Below, in pieces: positions 7,801 through 12,884 of a stretch of 14,357 nt of DNA (position 1 is its first letter; each line of letters begins with the position of its first letter). Position numbers and translations under genes: made by a program. The notes beneath the pieces were generated by a model. That model was given only the letters and a program-made list of their open reading frames with translations, did not search any database and was not told the DNA's origin. Source of the stretch: Clostridia bacterium (GTDB lineage: Bacteria > Bacillota_A > Clostridia > Christensenellales > Aristaeellaceae); NCBI GenBank assembly GCA_017464225.1, contig JAFUDW010000084.1:1-14357 (forward strand), given 5' to 3'.

Positions 7801-8860
7801 AAGCATCAGCGAGCGGAAGGTGGTCATTATAACGCCTGGGGAGAACAGCACCGTGGCTGTGCCCGTAGGCGCGTCGCTGACCGTGACCGAGCTGAACACC
7901 TACAGCGCTTATACCAGTTACAATACCACAGCTACAATGGAAGATGAGGATGGGACAGAGGTAGTCAATGCCGCTTCCGATTCTCATGCGTTCACCGCTG
8001 TCATAAACAAGGCCGGAACGCTCACCTTCACGAACACCCGCAAAGAGGTGCAGGTAACGGTGCGGAAAACCGTTCAGGGTGATGGCGGGAGCTTTACCTT
8101 TACTGCGACTGTCAAAAACAACGCCACCGTGCTGACCGGCTATGGCACGGATACGGTTCCGGTCAATGGCTTTGTGGCGGGCGTACAGAGCTTTACACTG
8201 TCTCCTGCGAAGGATGCCAGCGCTGAAAAGACGCTTACCATTCCCTACGGCGCTGTGATCACGCTGGAGGAAACGCCGGTGGAGGGTTATACAACCACGG
8301 TGGACGGAAACGAGACGGCCACCTATACAAGCGCTGCCATCACCGCGCCTGCGACTGTTGAGTTTGTCAACAGGAAATCTGCTAGAGTGACTATCACCAA
8401 ACAGGTGGAGGGCGGTTTTGGCGACAGGCGCGCAAGCAATGCTTTCACCTTTACGCTGGTCAGCGTATATGGGGAGAGCGATGGGGAATACCAGCTGACC
8501 CAGGACGGCGTAACCAGGATCCTTAGCGCTGGGGGGACGACGAATACCTTTGCCTTGGCGCATGGCCAATCGGTGGAGATCGAGCTCCCGCTGGGCAAGG
8601 ATATTGTGATCACCGAAACCAATGGGCATTATTCCACGGCCTGGACTTCTTCCGATGCAAATATAACCCTGACCGATGCCGATACAGCCACGGTGACGAT
8701 CAACCTTTCCGGCGATGGCGCCATTACCGTTATCAATACCTTAGAGCCGCCTTCTCCCACCGGCCTGAACCTGCGCTTCGCCCCGTACCTGGCGCTGCTG
8801 GCCATGGGCCTGGCGCTGGCGCTGGCCGTCCAGGCCAGGCGCCGCAGGGAAGAAAACTGA
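1826..8860 (+). CDS. Giant repetitive cell-surface protein (InlB-type repeats + SpaA/Cna-B-like modules + anchor-like tail)
   Basis: The product is about 2,344 residues. The N-terminal two thirds carry six or more Listeria-Bacteroides (InlB B-type) modules, each with a GW-Y core closing on an AxW strand: GFEFKGWY to LYAKWEE (about 334-409), NYIFEGWYED to VYAKWTP (845-880), RYVFLGWYKN to LTARW (1031-1065), YIFLGWRI (1127), GYFLLGFD to LYAIWEP (1277-1336), GYEFVGWD to LYAVWKG (1522-1570). About five tandem beta-sandwich modules follow (1750-2305). Each begins with a strand such as VTVRK or VTITK and has a Glu in LTETV, LTETW, VTELN, LEETP or ITETN, as in SpaA/Cna-B-like domains that form Lys-Asn isopeptide bonds. 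The tail is PPSPTG (2308-2313), a hydrophobic segment (about 2318-2336) and RRRREEN, resembling a sortase signal but not LPXTG. The likely role is an adhesin or stalk on the cell surface. The start is uncertain: an upstream stop at 1820-1822 leaves only TTG (1826, 1835) or later GTG (1877) starts, with no Shine-Dalgarno site and no clear signal peptide. Confidence 0.85.
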   Translation: MCNLTKKFALLCCSASGVIDHEGGTVVTPRVAFHFLSDDYTENETNYSAGYFSFVNTNMEYQHSQILRNGETLEMIQNPVNKTDPDRYFYGWYIVDYVSESDGTVTYAWTEEPVLIPFGTAISITPDTGLSIGADITWSMGAAGGTGALDGEGNANVYLAPIYEDYYFVNFHLGPKEELGTAEEPGIALSLMTRKLIVLGSDGQASIRIGNIKAESPDPVHKIFTGWETVNTQTTEEGGITQTTLVTKEEYITMDTSGNEIDHPSGGYYITVNEKKDIDLYPVFAEARWVYFNTGKSGNNATYVGAQYLLTSNNADNSTYYFDSLPVSQRNGFEFKGWYLSQDGDENGTGDCITDLSTIDTANKTIGLVSSYIKYAADGTTRLWEIVDGKLYFYKAMDDLTLYAKWEEVANTTYSVIIWKQKVTDEVGLADSAKTYDYVAADSQMDIPGFSGQTLQDLIDANALSPFITTGSNAKYTGFSYARTTMTTDTVAGDKTTVVNVYYDRDVHTLTFRDYTYTVSTNNSANYGYVEGLGYIQLTRNGYAWSYVRYSPVSSPNTRNTYYVLYNGEYYTATYYSGYGWYVSIDGSLYSYTTNASVFGSLLERTTVNYNGTRYTRSSNMQGVFSITALYGQSTSEYFSEGTAPLGTTYLGAIWQDVSTPVYYTQILSSVGSMPEQDVIFNLYGSNTSKAVHYYIESLDQTTPADGTNRRSFSINGSTVLFDHLKTVRLSYNFLTYDEEYHEIDGYDRDDNYSEPYTFYTSGGLHRTSSMDDDNYLYYVRVRKSLTFDVNYPNITGLDYSAGTSSNLTVSNIPYGQSLAQYGQVDGEWYYGTGDNPTNRLYGPANYIFEGWYEDATCTVPFDFSQTMPSGDKIVYAKWTPVNFRININPNGAVIDHSDQSAWGGGSAHYTDKATYINADYGVAITEYPLTREYVPISDSVADTMSANDVYYYMYAQYFDNTGRGLPADLRNALYLTESQLQTYYNYYVATIQAKQADDPDRYNEVTVLGYNAWKNDYVSTQKYRKAYANERYVFLGWYKNSESMPYNFSDPVDGTFTLTARWRLDGGYYFQYIPEYRMPNGVLINGDMSAWRDPEEGATFADQATAVTLQQPTGLTADGAVVEDDSYIFLGWRIVDEKTTVVNGRTVTTYTPLEKDGNGDVIYHREGEAITIDSRYADSNGRICLQAVYEEKESSVRRPHIANLILDANTNGYITADGSTELSVSDNLDKLGDVGIVLLNVDDGAEEIVFGDIQSNISVHLTEYAVEPNYFKHREGYFLLGFDQKTSALAITRLDPQTGADTGVAQPYVPNYPADSVIAVQRTDSERLYAIWEPMVYLNVVNDTGVGPVTFSLSAADASALYVVNVKDGSYSRTPLSNLNNITVNDGDTLMLAIPQGAEKDITISGTNTLGAGQILYWDTKLTVDGTDYDTAVTGTPISYVHNEDTHVLAKGGDVDNNQQFTINEKLIVNKDGLTVTFTAVQHDRTLVLHDNYREVTQEKYFADPLAEESFNLSTPSTRVGYEFVGWDTDRLPDNTSEIPDFPVGTPIGNIKTFFGDEQIKTLYAVWKGKAERGETRIFKVVPEPGNQSKEFTFTASITGQYKRDSNNSDVNLTAANNANENVLSQNLTLTDGQYLLVTTSKGVGQANTNGWPWIQAEIKKYTVGEPDTLEQTVLLRWQSRDSIWGTVTFDGYAFINVVEADYSSDHYSASLEKTGETEADALTLTQAERKVSWTNTDAGGTVIYTNARQTANVTVRKVLAGESTGSFRYNGSYTVDGKTTTLSEFTVNADSFVTLEGIPVDAVLTLTETVNQNYIVETSFANGSADTDSAAETVSFAVPVGGETVTFKNTLKSWPVKIVKVDQAGNIGVEARFDLTQGEASLVSGKYTTPTNNEIYNNPLYVGTYQLTETWVQDGYIGLSTPVTLALTGSGTLTSSSPHAVVSGNTSDGFTVTVYNQATVDVEIAKELNDPLTSPTFTFNVDYAYTLNGESISERKVVIITPGENSTVAVPVGASLTVTELNTYSAYTSYNTTATMEDEDGTEVVNAASDSHAFTAVINKAGTLTFTNTRKEVQVTVRKTVQGDGGSFTFTATVKNNATVLTGYGTDTVPVNGFVAGVQSFTLSPAKDASAEKTLTIPYGAVITLEETPVEGYTTTVDGNETATYTSAAITAPATVEFVNRKSARVTITKQVEGGFGDRRASNAFTFTLVSVYGESDGEYQLTQDGVTRILSAGGTTNTFALAHGQSVEIELPLGKDIVITETNGHYSTAWTSSDANITLTDADTATVTINLSGDGAITVINTLEPPSPTGLNLRFAPYLALLAMGLALALAVQARRRREEN
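3350..4195 (+). other. AT-rich, tyrosine-rich mosaic segment inside the surface-protein gene
   Basis: Sampled 60-nt lines here are about 37-38% GC (3361-3420, 3541-3600) against about 60% in a sampled flanking line (5761-5820), and codons such as ATA, TTA and AGA are frequent. The encoded segment (about residues 509-790) is very Tyr-rich: 21 Tyr in the first 112 residues after VHTL, by hand count. The reading frame stays open through both borders. Boundaries are approximate. Confidence 0.6.
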
Positions 8861-8877
8861 CCCCCGGGAAGGGGATG

Positions 8878-8915
8878 AACGCCTTTCGGACGCTCCGGCG
8901 CCGAGAGGCGTTTTT
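8878..8915 (+). terminator. Rho-independent terminator of the surface-protein gene
   Basis: AACGCCTTTCGG (8878-8889) pairs with CCGAGAGGCGTT (8901-8912), twelve pairs with one G-U and an 11-nt loop, ending in TTTTT (8911-8915). The next promoter begins 5 nt later, so the two transcription units are tightly abutted. Confidence 0.9.
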
Positions 8916-8920
8916 ATGCA

Positions 8921-8949
8921 TTGACAAAATGTCCTTCAAATTATACAAT
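8921..8949 (+). promoter_or_regulatory. Promoter of the hydrogenase regulatory operon
   Basis: TTGACA (8921-8926) and TACAAT (8944-8949) are separated by 17 nt. The first start codon is at 8987, leaving a short leader of about 30 nt. Confidence 0.75.
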
Positions 8950-8986
8950 ATAGACAAAACTTGCTGAAATGAAAAGGGGAAAGCGT

Positions 8987-9361
8987 ATGACGATTGCCGA
9001 TATGGTTCGCGTTCTGCACGCCAGGGTGCTGTGCGGAGAGGAGCGGCTGGATACCCCGGTGTTTACCGCCTGCTGTTCCGATCTGATGAGCGATGTGCTG
9101 GCTTTTGTAAATGAAAAAACCGTGCTGATCACCGGGCTCACCAACGCCCATGTGCTGCGCACCGCCGATATGCTGGATCTGAAATGCCTGGTATTTGCCC
9201 GGGGCAAGGTGCCCGGCGAGGATATTTTGGAGCAGGCCGACGAGCAAGGCCTGGTGGTGATCACCACCAAAGTGACGGCCTTCACCGCCTGCGGTTTGCT
9301 GTATGAGGCAGGGCTGCGCGGCGTGCCCATCGAATGGCCGGAAAGCGAGGATAGCAAATGA
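8987..9361 (+). CDS. DRTGG-like domain protein (first copy)
   Basis: This 124-residue soluble protein resembles the stand-alone DRTGG-type proteins found next to [FeFe]-hydrogenase genes in Clostridia and Thermotogae. Typical features are the start MTIADMVRVLHARVLCGEE, a central DVLAFVNEKTVLITGLTN segment, a strand CLVFARGK, and the closing pattern ACGLLYEAG. The literal DRTGG residues are not obvious, so the assignment rests on the overall pattern and the neighbourhood. The biochemical role of the family is unknown; a ligand-binding regulatory function is often presumed. I chose ATG 8987 over ATG 8969 because AGGGGA (8975-8980) sits 6 nt upstream of it, whereas this same sequence would lie inside the longer form. 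The stop overlaps the next start by 4 nt (ATGA), indicating translational coupling. It is the first gene of the operon. Confidence 0.75.
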   Translation: MTIADMVRVLHARVLCGEERLDTPVFTACCSDLMSDVLAFVNEKTVLITGLTNAHVLRTADMLDLKCLVFARGKVPGEDILEQADEQGLVVITTKVTAFTACGLLYEAGLRGVPIEWPESEDSK

Positions 9362-9783
9362 GCGAGCTGCTGCATAAAGAATATCCCGTGGAAATGGCCG
9401 ATTACGACCACGCGGGGGAAGCCTCCGCCGATATCAAACGGCAGCTCAAGCAGCTGGGCGTGCCCGCCACCGTGCTGCGCCGGGTATCGGTGGCCAGCTA
9501 TGAGGTGGAACTGAACCTGGTGATCCACTCCCAGGGCGGCGTGCTTACCCTGGAGGTCACGCCCGAAGCCGTACGCCTGATCAGCGCGGACCGGGGCCCG
9601 GGTATCCCTGACCTGGAGCTGGCCATGCGCGAGGGCTGGTCCACCGCCAGCGAAACGGCCCGCAGCCTGGGCTTTGGCGCCGGCATGGGACTGCCCAATA
9701 TGAAGCGAAACGCCGATGATTTTAACATAGAAAGCGAAGTGGGCAAGGGGACCACCATCGATATGGGGTTCCGTCTGGCCTGA
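9358..9783 (+). CDS. RsbW/SpoIIAB-like GHKL ATP-binding protein
   Basis: The 141-residue protein is a minimal GHKL (HATPase_c) domain of the anti-sigma-factor kinase type. The N box is YEVELNLV with E49 and N53; the G1 box is DRGPGIPD (D78, G80, G82); the glycine-rich lid is GFGAGMGL (105-112); a late GKGTT loop is present. There is no dimerisation/phosphoacceptor domain and no receiver domain, so it is not a classical histidine kinase. Known relatives phosphorylate an anti-sigma-factor antagonist on Ser/Thr or bind a sigma factor; no partner of that kind is in the window. Its start overlaps the previous stop by 4 nt, and the HydS-like gene follows 17 nt later, so an attractive inference is that it relays a redox or hydrogen signal from that protein. 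The fold is certain; substrate and partner are not known. Confidence 0.85.
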   Translation: MSELLHKEYPVEMADYDHAGEASADIKRQLKQLGVPATVLRRVSVASYEVELNLVIHSQGGVLTLEVTPEAVRLISADRGPGIPDLELAMREGWSTASETARSLGFGAGMGLPNMKRNADDFNIESEVGKGTTIDMGFRLA

Positions 9784-9800
9784 TGTGAGAGGTCTTTACC

Positions 9801-11114
9801 ATGGATGTGAAAACCCGTTATCATTCCGTGCGGCTGGATAAGGAGCTGTGCAAGGGCTGCACCAATTGTCTGATGCACTGCCCTACCGAGGCCATCCGCG
9901 TCCGCAAGGGCCGCGCGCATATATTGGACGAGCGCTGTATCGACTGCGGCGAATGCATCCGCATCTGCGATTACCACGCCAAGGTGGCCATCACCGACAG
10001 CCTGGAGGATCTGAAGCTTTTCCGCTATTCCATCGCGCTGCCCGCGCCTTCGCTGTACGGCCAGTTTCGCGGACTGACCGATGTGGGCGTGGTGATCGCC
10101 GCACTGAAACGGCTGGGCTTTGACGATGTGTTTGAGGTGGCCCGGGGCGCCGACGTGGTGAGCCGCGCCATATCCGAAAAGCTGCGGGAGCCCAGCCTGC
10201 CGCGGCCTCTGATCTCCTCGGCCTGCCCCACCGTGGTGCGCTTGATCCAGGTGCGCTTCCCCGATCTGATCCCCAACATCGTGGACGTGCGTCAGCCCAT
10301 GGAGGTGGCGGCGGAAATCGCACGGGCTGAGTTCTGCAAAGCCCATGACTGCCGTCCGGAGGAGGTGGGCGTGTTTTTCATTACGCCCTGCCCCGCCAAA
10401 ATGACGGCCATCGCTTCCCCGCTGGGCCAGAAAAAATCCGCTGTGACCAGCGCTATTTCCATGATGGAGATCTACGGCCTGCTGCGCCCGCTGATCAGCA
10501 AGATCCAGCGGGAGGAAAAGCAGGAGGGTACCAGCACCAGCTACGGCATCGGCTGGGCCACCTCCAGCGGCGAAACCCAGAGCATCTTCCAGGAAAACGC
10601 CTTGTGCGTGGACGGCATCCAGAACTGCATCCGCGTGCTGGAGGAGATCGAAAACAATAAGCTCAGCGATTTGACCTTCTTTGAGGGCAACGCCTGTACC
10701 GGCGGCTGCGTGGGCGGCCCGCTGACCTTTGAAAACAACTACGTGGCCAAAAACTCCATCCGCAAGCTGGTGGCCGTGGCCCGCGCCCGCAACGACGCCA
10801 CGCCGCAGCAGAGCGTGACGGCAGCGGAGCTCAACAAATATCCCCTGCGGCTGGACGTGCCCATCGAGCCCAACACCGCCATGAAGCTGGACGATAACAT
10901 CGCCGTGGCCATGCAGAAGCTCCAGCGGATGAATGAGATCATCGCCGAGCTCCCCGGCTATGACTGCGGCAGCTGCGGCAGCCCCACCTGCCGTTCCTTC
11001 GCCGAGGATATCGTGCTGGGCTATGCCAACGAAATGGAATGCATCCACAAGATGCGCGATAAGCTGCAGTCCATGGCCGAGCAGATGGTGGAGCTGGCCC
11101 AGACCAGAAGATAA
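9801..11114 (+). CDS. HydS-like (putatively sensory) [FeFe]-hydrogenase homologue
   Basis: The 437-residue protein starts with two [4Fe-4S] ferredoxin motifs (C17, C20, C23, C27 and C46, C49, C52, C56), continues with an H-cluster domain, and ends with a further Fe-S motif (C389, C392, C397, C414) and a short coiled tail. All four expected H-cluster cysteine ligands are present: C142 in SSACP, C197 in TPCPAK, C299 and C303 in ACTGGC. The catalytic surroundings differ from prototypical HydA: Ala141 replaces the proton-relay Cys, Thr195 and Asn297 replace two Met, and the Glu three residues after the conserved Lys is Ala203. The Cys-to-Ala change is known from the putative sensory HydS proteins of Thermotoga maritima and Thermoanaerobacter mathranii. 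Unlike T. maritima HydS, no PAS domain follows. A GAGAGG site (9787-9792) lies 8 nt before the start. A sensory or slow hydrogenase role is inferred from these substitutions and the ATPase neighbours. Confidence 0.85.
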   Translation: MDVKTRYHSVRLDKELCKGCTNCLMHCPTEAIRVRKGRAHILDERCIDCGECIRICDYHAKVAITDSLEDLKLFRYSIALPAPSLYGQFRGLTDVGVVIAALKRLGFDDVFEVARGADVVSRAISEKLREPSLPRPLISSACPTVVRLIQVRFPDLIPNIVDVRQPMEVAAEIARAEFCKAHDCRPEEVGVFFITPCPAKMTAIASPLGQKKSAVTSAISMMEIYGLLRPLISKIQREEKQEGTSTSYGIGWATSSGETQSIFQENALCVDGIQNCIRVLEEIENNKLSDLTFFEGNACTGGCVGGPLTFENNYVAKNSIRKLVAVARARNDATPQQSVTAAELNKYPLRLDVPIEPNTAMKLDDNIAVAMQKLQRMNEIIAELPGYDCGSCGSPTCRSFAEDIVLGYANEMECIHKMRDKLQSMAEQMVELAQTRR

Positions 11115-11122
11115 AAGGAAAA

Positions 11123-11147
11123 GCGGCTGCGTCCTTGACACAGCCGC
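11123..11147 (+). promoter_or_regulatory. Intergenic hairpin after the HydS-like gene
   Basis: GCGGCTG (11123-11129) pairs with CAGCCGC (11141-11147); inside, GTC (11131-11133) pairs with GAC (11137-11139) after one mismatch. No T tract follows, so it is not a standard terminator. It may protect the upstream mRNA end or slow the polymerase. The -35 box of the next promoter lies within it. Confidence 0.55.
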
Positions 11148-11163
11148 CCGCGGCAGATATATT
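11135..11163 (+). promoter_or_regulatory. Internal promoter before the second DRTGG-like gene
   Basis: TTGACA (11135-11140) and TATATT (11158-11163) are separated by 17 nt. A small inverted repeat GCAGA (11153-11157) / TCTGC (11163-11167) overlaps the -10 box. The start codon follows at 11205. It would let the DRTGG-PHP pair be expressed apart from the upstream genes. Confidence 0.65.
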
Positions 11164-11204
11164 CTGCTATATGTAACGATAGATCGTCAATGGAGGTAAA
11201 CCTC

Positions 11205-11549
11205 ATGAAAATCAAGGAGATCCTTCCCCTGATCGAGGCCCAGGTAAAAACCCCCGGGGCCAATCTGGATAAGGACGTGCTGTGCGGCTATACCTGCGAT
11301 TTGCTCAGCTGGGTCATGGCCCACGGTCAGGAGGGCATGGCCTGGGTGACCGTGCAGACCCATATGAACGTCGTCGCCGTGGCGGCGCTGCACGATATGG
11401 CCTGCGTCATCATGCCTGAAAACATCCAGATGGAAAAAGAGAGCATTGATAAGGCCGCCGAGGAGGATATCTGCGTGCTGGAAAGCCCGCTCAGCGGATA
11501 TGAGATCTGCGGCAGGCTGCACGCGGCCGGCGTTCCCGATAAAGACTGA
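11205..11549 (+). CDS. DRTGG-like domain protein (second copy)
   Basis: This 114-residue protein appears to be a divergent paralogue of the one at 8987. Both end in the same pattern: an Ala-acid-rich helix, a strand, then ACGLLYEAG in the first and ICGRLHAAG here. The middle, WVTVQTHMNVVAVAALHD, is less typical. ATG 11205 is chosen over ATG 11190 because GGAGG (11192-11196) lies 8 nt upstream and would be inside the longer reading. No catalytic residues can be recognised; a small-molecule-binding regulatory role is presumed from the family and context. The PHP gene begins 3 nt after its stop, so the two are probably co-translated. Confidence 0.7.
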   Translation: MKIKEILPLIEAQVKTPGANLDKDVLCGYTCDLLSWVMAHGQEGMAWVTVQTHMNVVAVAALHDMACVIMPENIQMEKESIDKAAEEDICVLESPLSGYEICGRLHAAGVPDKD

Positions 11550-11552
11550 GCC

Positions 11553-12260
11553 ATGGATTACTTTGCCGACCTGCATATCCATACCTGCCTTTCGCCCTGC
11601 GGTGACGACGACAATACCCCCTGCAATATCGCCGGCATGGCGAAGATCAAGGGCTTGGATATCATTGCCATTACCGATCATAATACAGCCCGCAATCTGC
11701 CCGCGGCCCAGGAGGTCTGCGACGCCTACGGGCTGCTTTTGGTGCCCGGCATGGAGATCACCACCCGGGAGGAGGTGCACCTGCTGGGGTATTTTCCCGC
11801 GCTGGACGCCGCGCTGGAATTTAGCGAGATGCTGCGGGCGCACCTGCCCCAAAAGAAAAACAAGCCCAGCTTTTTCGGCAATCAGCGGGTGATGAACAGC
11901 GATGACGAGCAGATCGACGAGGAGGACGCGCTGCTGATCGGCGCCACCGATTTTTCGCTGTTCCAGGCCACCAAAAAGGTGGAGGAATTCGGCGGCGTGC
12001 CCGTGCCCGCCCATATCAACCGCGGCAGCCATGGGCTGCTGGTCAATCTGGGCTTTATGCCCCTGGATTACGATTATCCCACCGTGGAGGTCTGGCGCCA
12101 TCTGCCCTGCGACGAGAGCGCGCTGCGGGGCCGTCACGTGCTGCATTCCAGCGACGCCCACTACCTGGGCGACATCCAGGAGAGGGAACACGCGCTGCGG
12201 CTCAATCACTGCACGGTGGACGATTTACTGGCCTGGATGCGCACAAAAAAGGATGCGTAA
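11553..12260 (+). CDS. PHP-domain metal-dependent phosphoesterase
   Basis: The 235-residue protein has the PHP metal-binding motifs in order: DLHIHT (H8, H10), TDHN (D42, H43), GMEI (E68), VHLLGY (H76), PAHIN (H154) and SSDAH (D201, H203). These bind a di- or trinuclear metal centre in a TIM-like barrel. Members close to this type hydrolyse phosphate mono- or diesters, including nucleotides such as pAp or short nucleotide products, but the substrate here cannot be told from sequence. The gene starts 3 nt after the second DRTGG-like gene with no clear ribosome-binding site, which suggests coupling. PHP genes recur in hydrogenase loci of Clostridia, so a role in turning over a nucleotide signal or protecting cofactor metabolism is conceivable but unproven. 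Full length for the single-domain family. Confidence 0.88.
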   Translation: MDYFADLHIHTCLSPCGDDDNTPCNIAGMAKIKGLDIIAITDHNTARNLPAAQEVCDAYGLLLVPGMEITTREEVHLLGYFPALDAALEFSEMLRAHLPQKKNKPSFFGNQRVMNSDDEQIDEEDALLIGATDFSLFQATKKVEEFGGVPVPAHINRGSHGLLVNLGFMPLDYDYPTVEVWRHLPCDESALRGRHVLHSSDAHYLGDIQEREHALRLNHCTVDDLLAWMRTKKDA

Positions 12261-12319
12261 ACAGGTTTTTCATGAACATCCAGTAAAAAATATCGCTATA
12301 TCGATAAAAATGTATAAAA

Positions 12320-12357
12320 AAGTGCGTGCATTTCGCCCGCACTTATGTTACAATAAG
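12320..12357 (+). promoter_or_regulatory. Extended -10 promoter with overlapping dyads before hydC
   Basis: TG-T-TACAAT (12346-12354) is an extended -10 element; no good -35 box precedes it (GTGCAT at 17 nt). An inverted repeat AAGTGCG (12320-12326) / CGCACTT (12338-12344) covers the -35 position, and CTTAT (12342-12346) / ATAAG (12353-12357) forms a dyad over the -10. Weak -35 plus dyads suggests regulated expression of the hydCB genes. Confidence 0.55.
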
Positions 12358-12410
12358 CTGGTGTGTGTAATCAACCATGCATGAGCGAAAAAAAGGAGGG
12401 TTTTCCTATC

Positions 12411-12881
12411 ATGCCGGACAATAAGGAAAAATTCGAGCAACTGAATCAGGTGATTGAGGAGCTCCGCGACCAGCCCGGTGCCCTGATGCCCGTGATGCAG
12501 CGCGCGCAGAATATCTTCGGCTGCGTTTCGCTGGACGTGCAGAAGGCCATCGCCGAGGGCCTGGGCGTTACGCTGAGCGAGGTATACGGCGTCGCCACCT
12601 TCTACTCCCAGTTCAAGCTCAAGCCCGCCGGCAAATACGTGATCAGCGTATGCCTGGGTACCGCTTGTTATGTAAAGGGCAGCCAGAAGGTGCTGGATCG
12701 TCTGAGCGAGGAGCTGAAAATCCCCGTGGGCGATACCACCGACGACGGTATGTTCACCCTGCAGGCCACCCGCTGCCTGGGCGCCTGCGGTCTGGCTCCC
12801 GTTATGACCGTCAACGAAGAGGTGTACGGCCGCCTGGTTCCCGAGGATATTCCCGGCATCCTGGCCAAATACAAGGAGTAA
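12411..12881 (+). CDS. hydC: NuoE-like [2Fe-2S] subunit of bifurcating hydrogenase (HydC)
   Basis: The 156-residue protein is a thioredoxin-like [2Fe-2S] subunit of the NuoE family (24-kDa complex I subunit type). The N-terminal helical part carries the family hallmarks GALMPVMQRAQNIFG and SEVYGVATFYSQF. The cluster ligands are C81 and C86 in CLGTAC and C122 and C126 in CLGACG. In HydABC-type electron-bifurcating hydrogenases this subunit sits with the NuoF-like HydB and passes electrons between NAD(H) and the [FeFe] subunit in the cytoplasm. The gene order here, with a NuoF-like gene two genes downstream, supports that role over respiratory complex I. ATG 12411 is preceded by GGAGGG (12395-12400) at 10 nt; upstream GTG 12363 and ATG 12381 would put this site inside the protein, so they are less likely. 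Confidence 0.9.
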   Translation: MPDNKEKFEQLNQVIEELRDQPGALMPVMQRAQNIFGCVSLDVQKAIAEGLGVTLSEVYGVATFYSQFKLKPAGKYVISVCLGTACYVKGSQKVLDRLSEELKIPVGDTTDDGMFTLQATRCLGACGLAPVMTVNEEVYGRLVPEDIPGILAKYKE

Positions 12882-12884
12882 ACA

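Noticed and set aside
9498..11141. 547-codon minus-strand frame over the HydS-like gene, and similar frames at 11187-12209 and 12668-14194
   Set aside because: Products are His/Gly/Ala-rich with no family resemblance, and run across several well-supported plus-strand genes.
12320..12344. Terminator after the PHP gene
   Set aside because: The hairpin is followed by ATGTTACAAT rather than a T tract and overlaps a promoter-like element.
12342..12357. Rex-type redox operator before hydC
   Set aside because: The Rex consensus TTGTTA-N6-TAACAA is not matched; only a CTTAT/ATAAG dyad is present.
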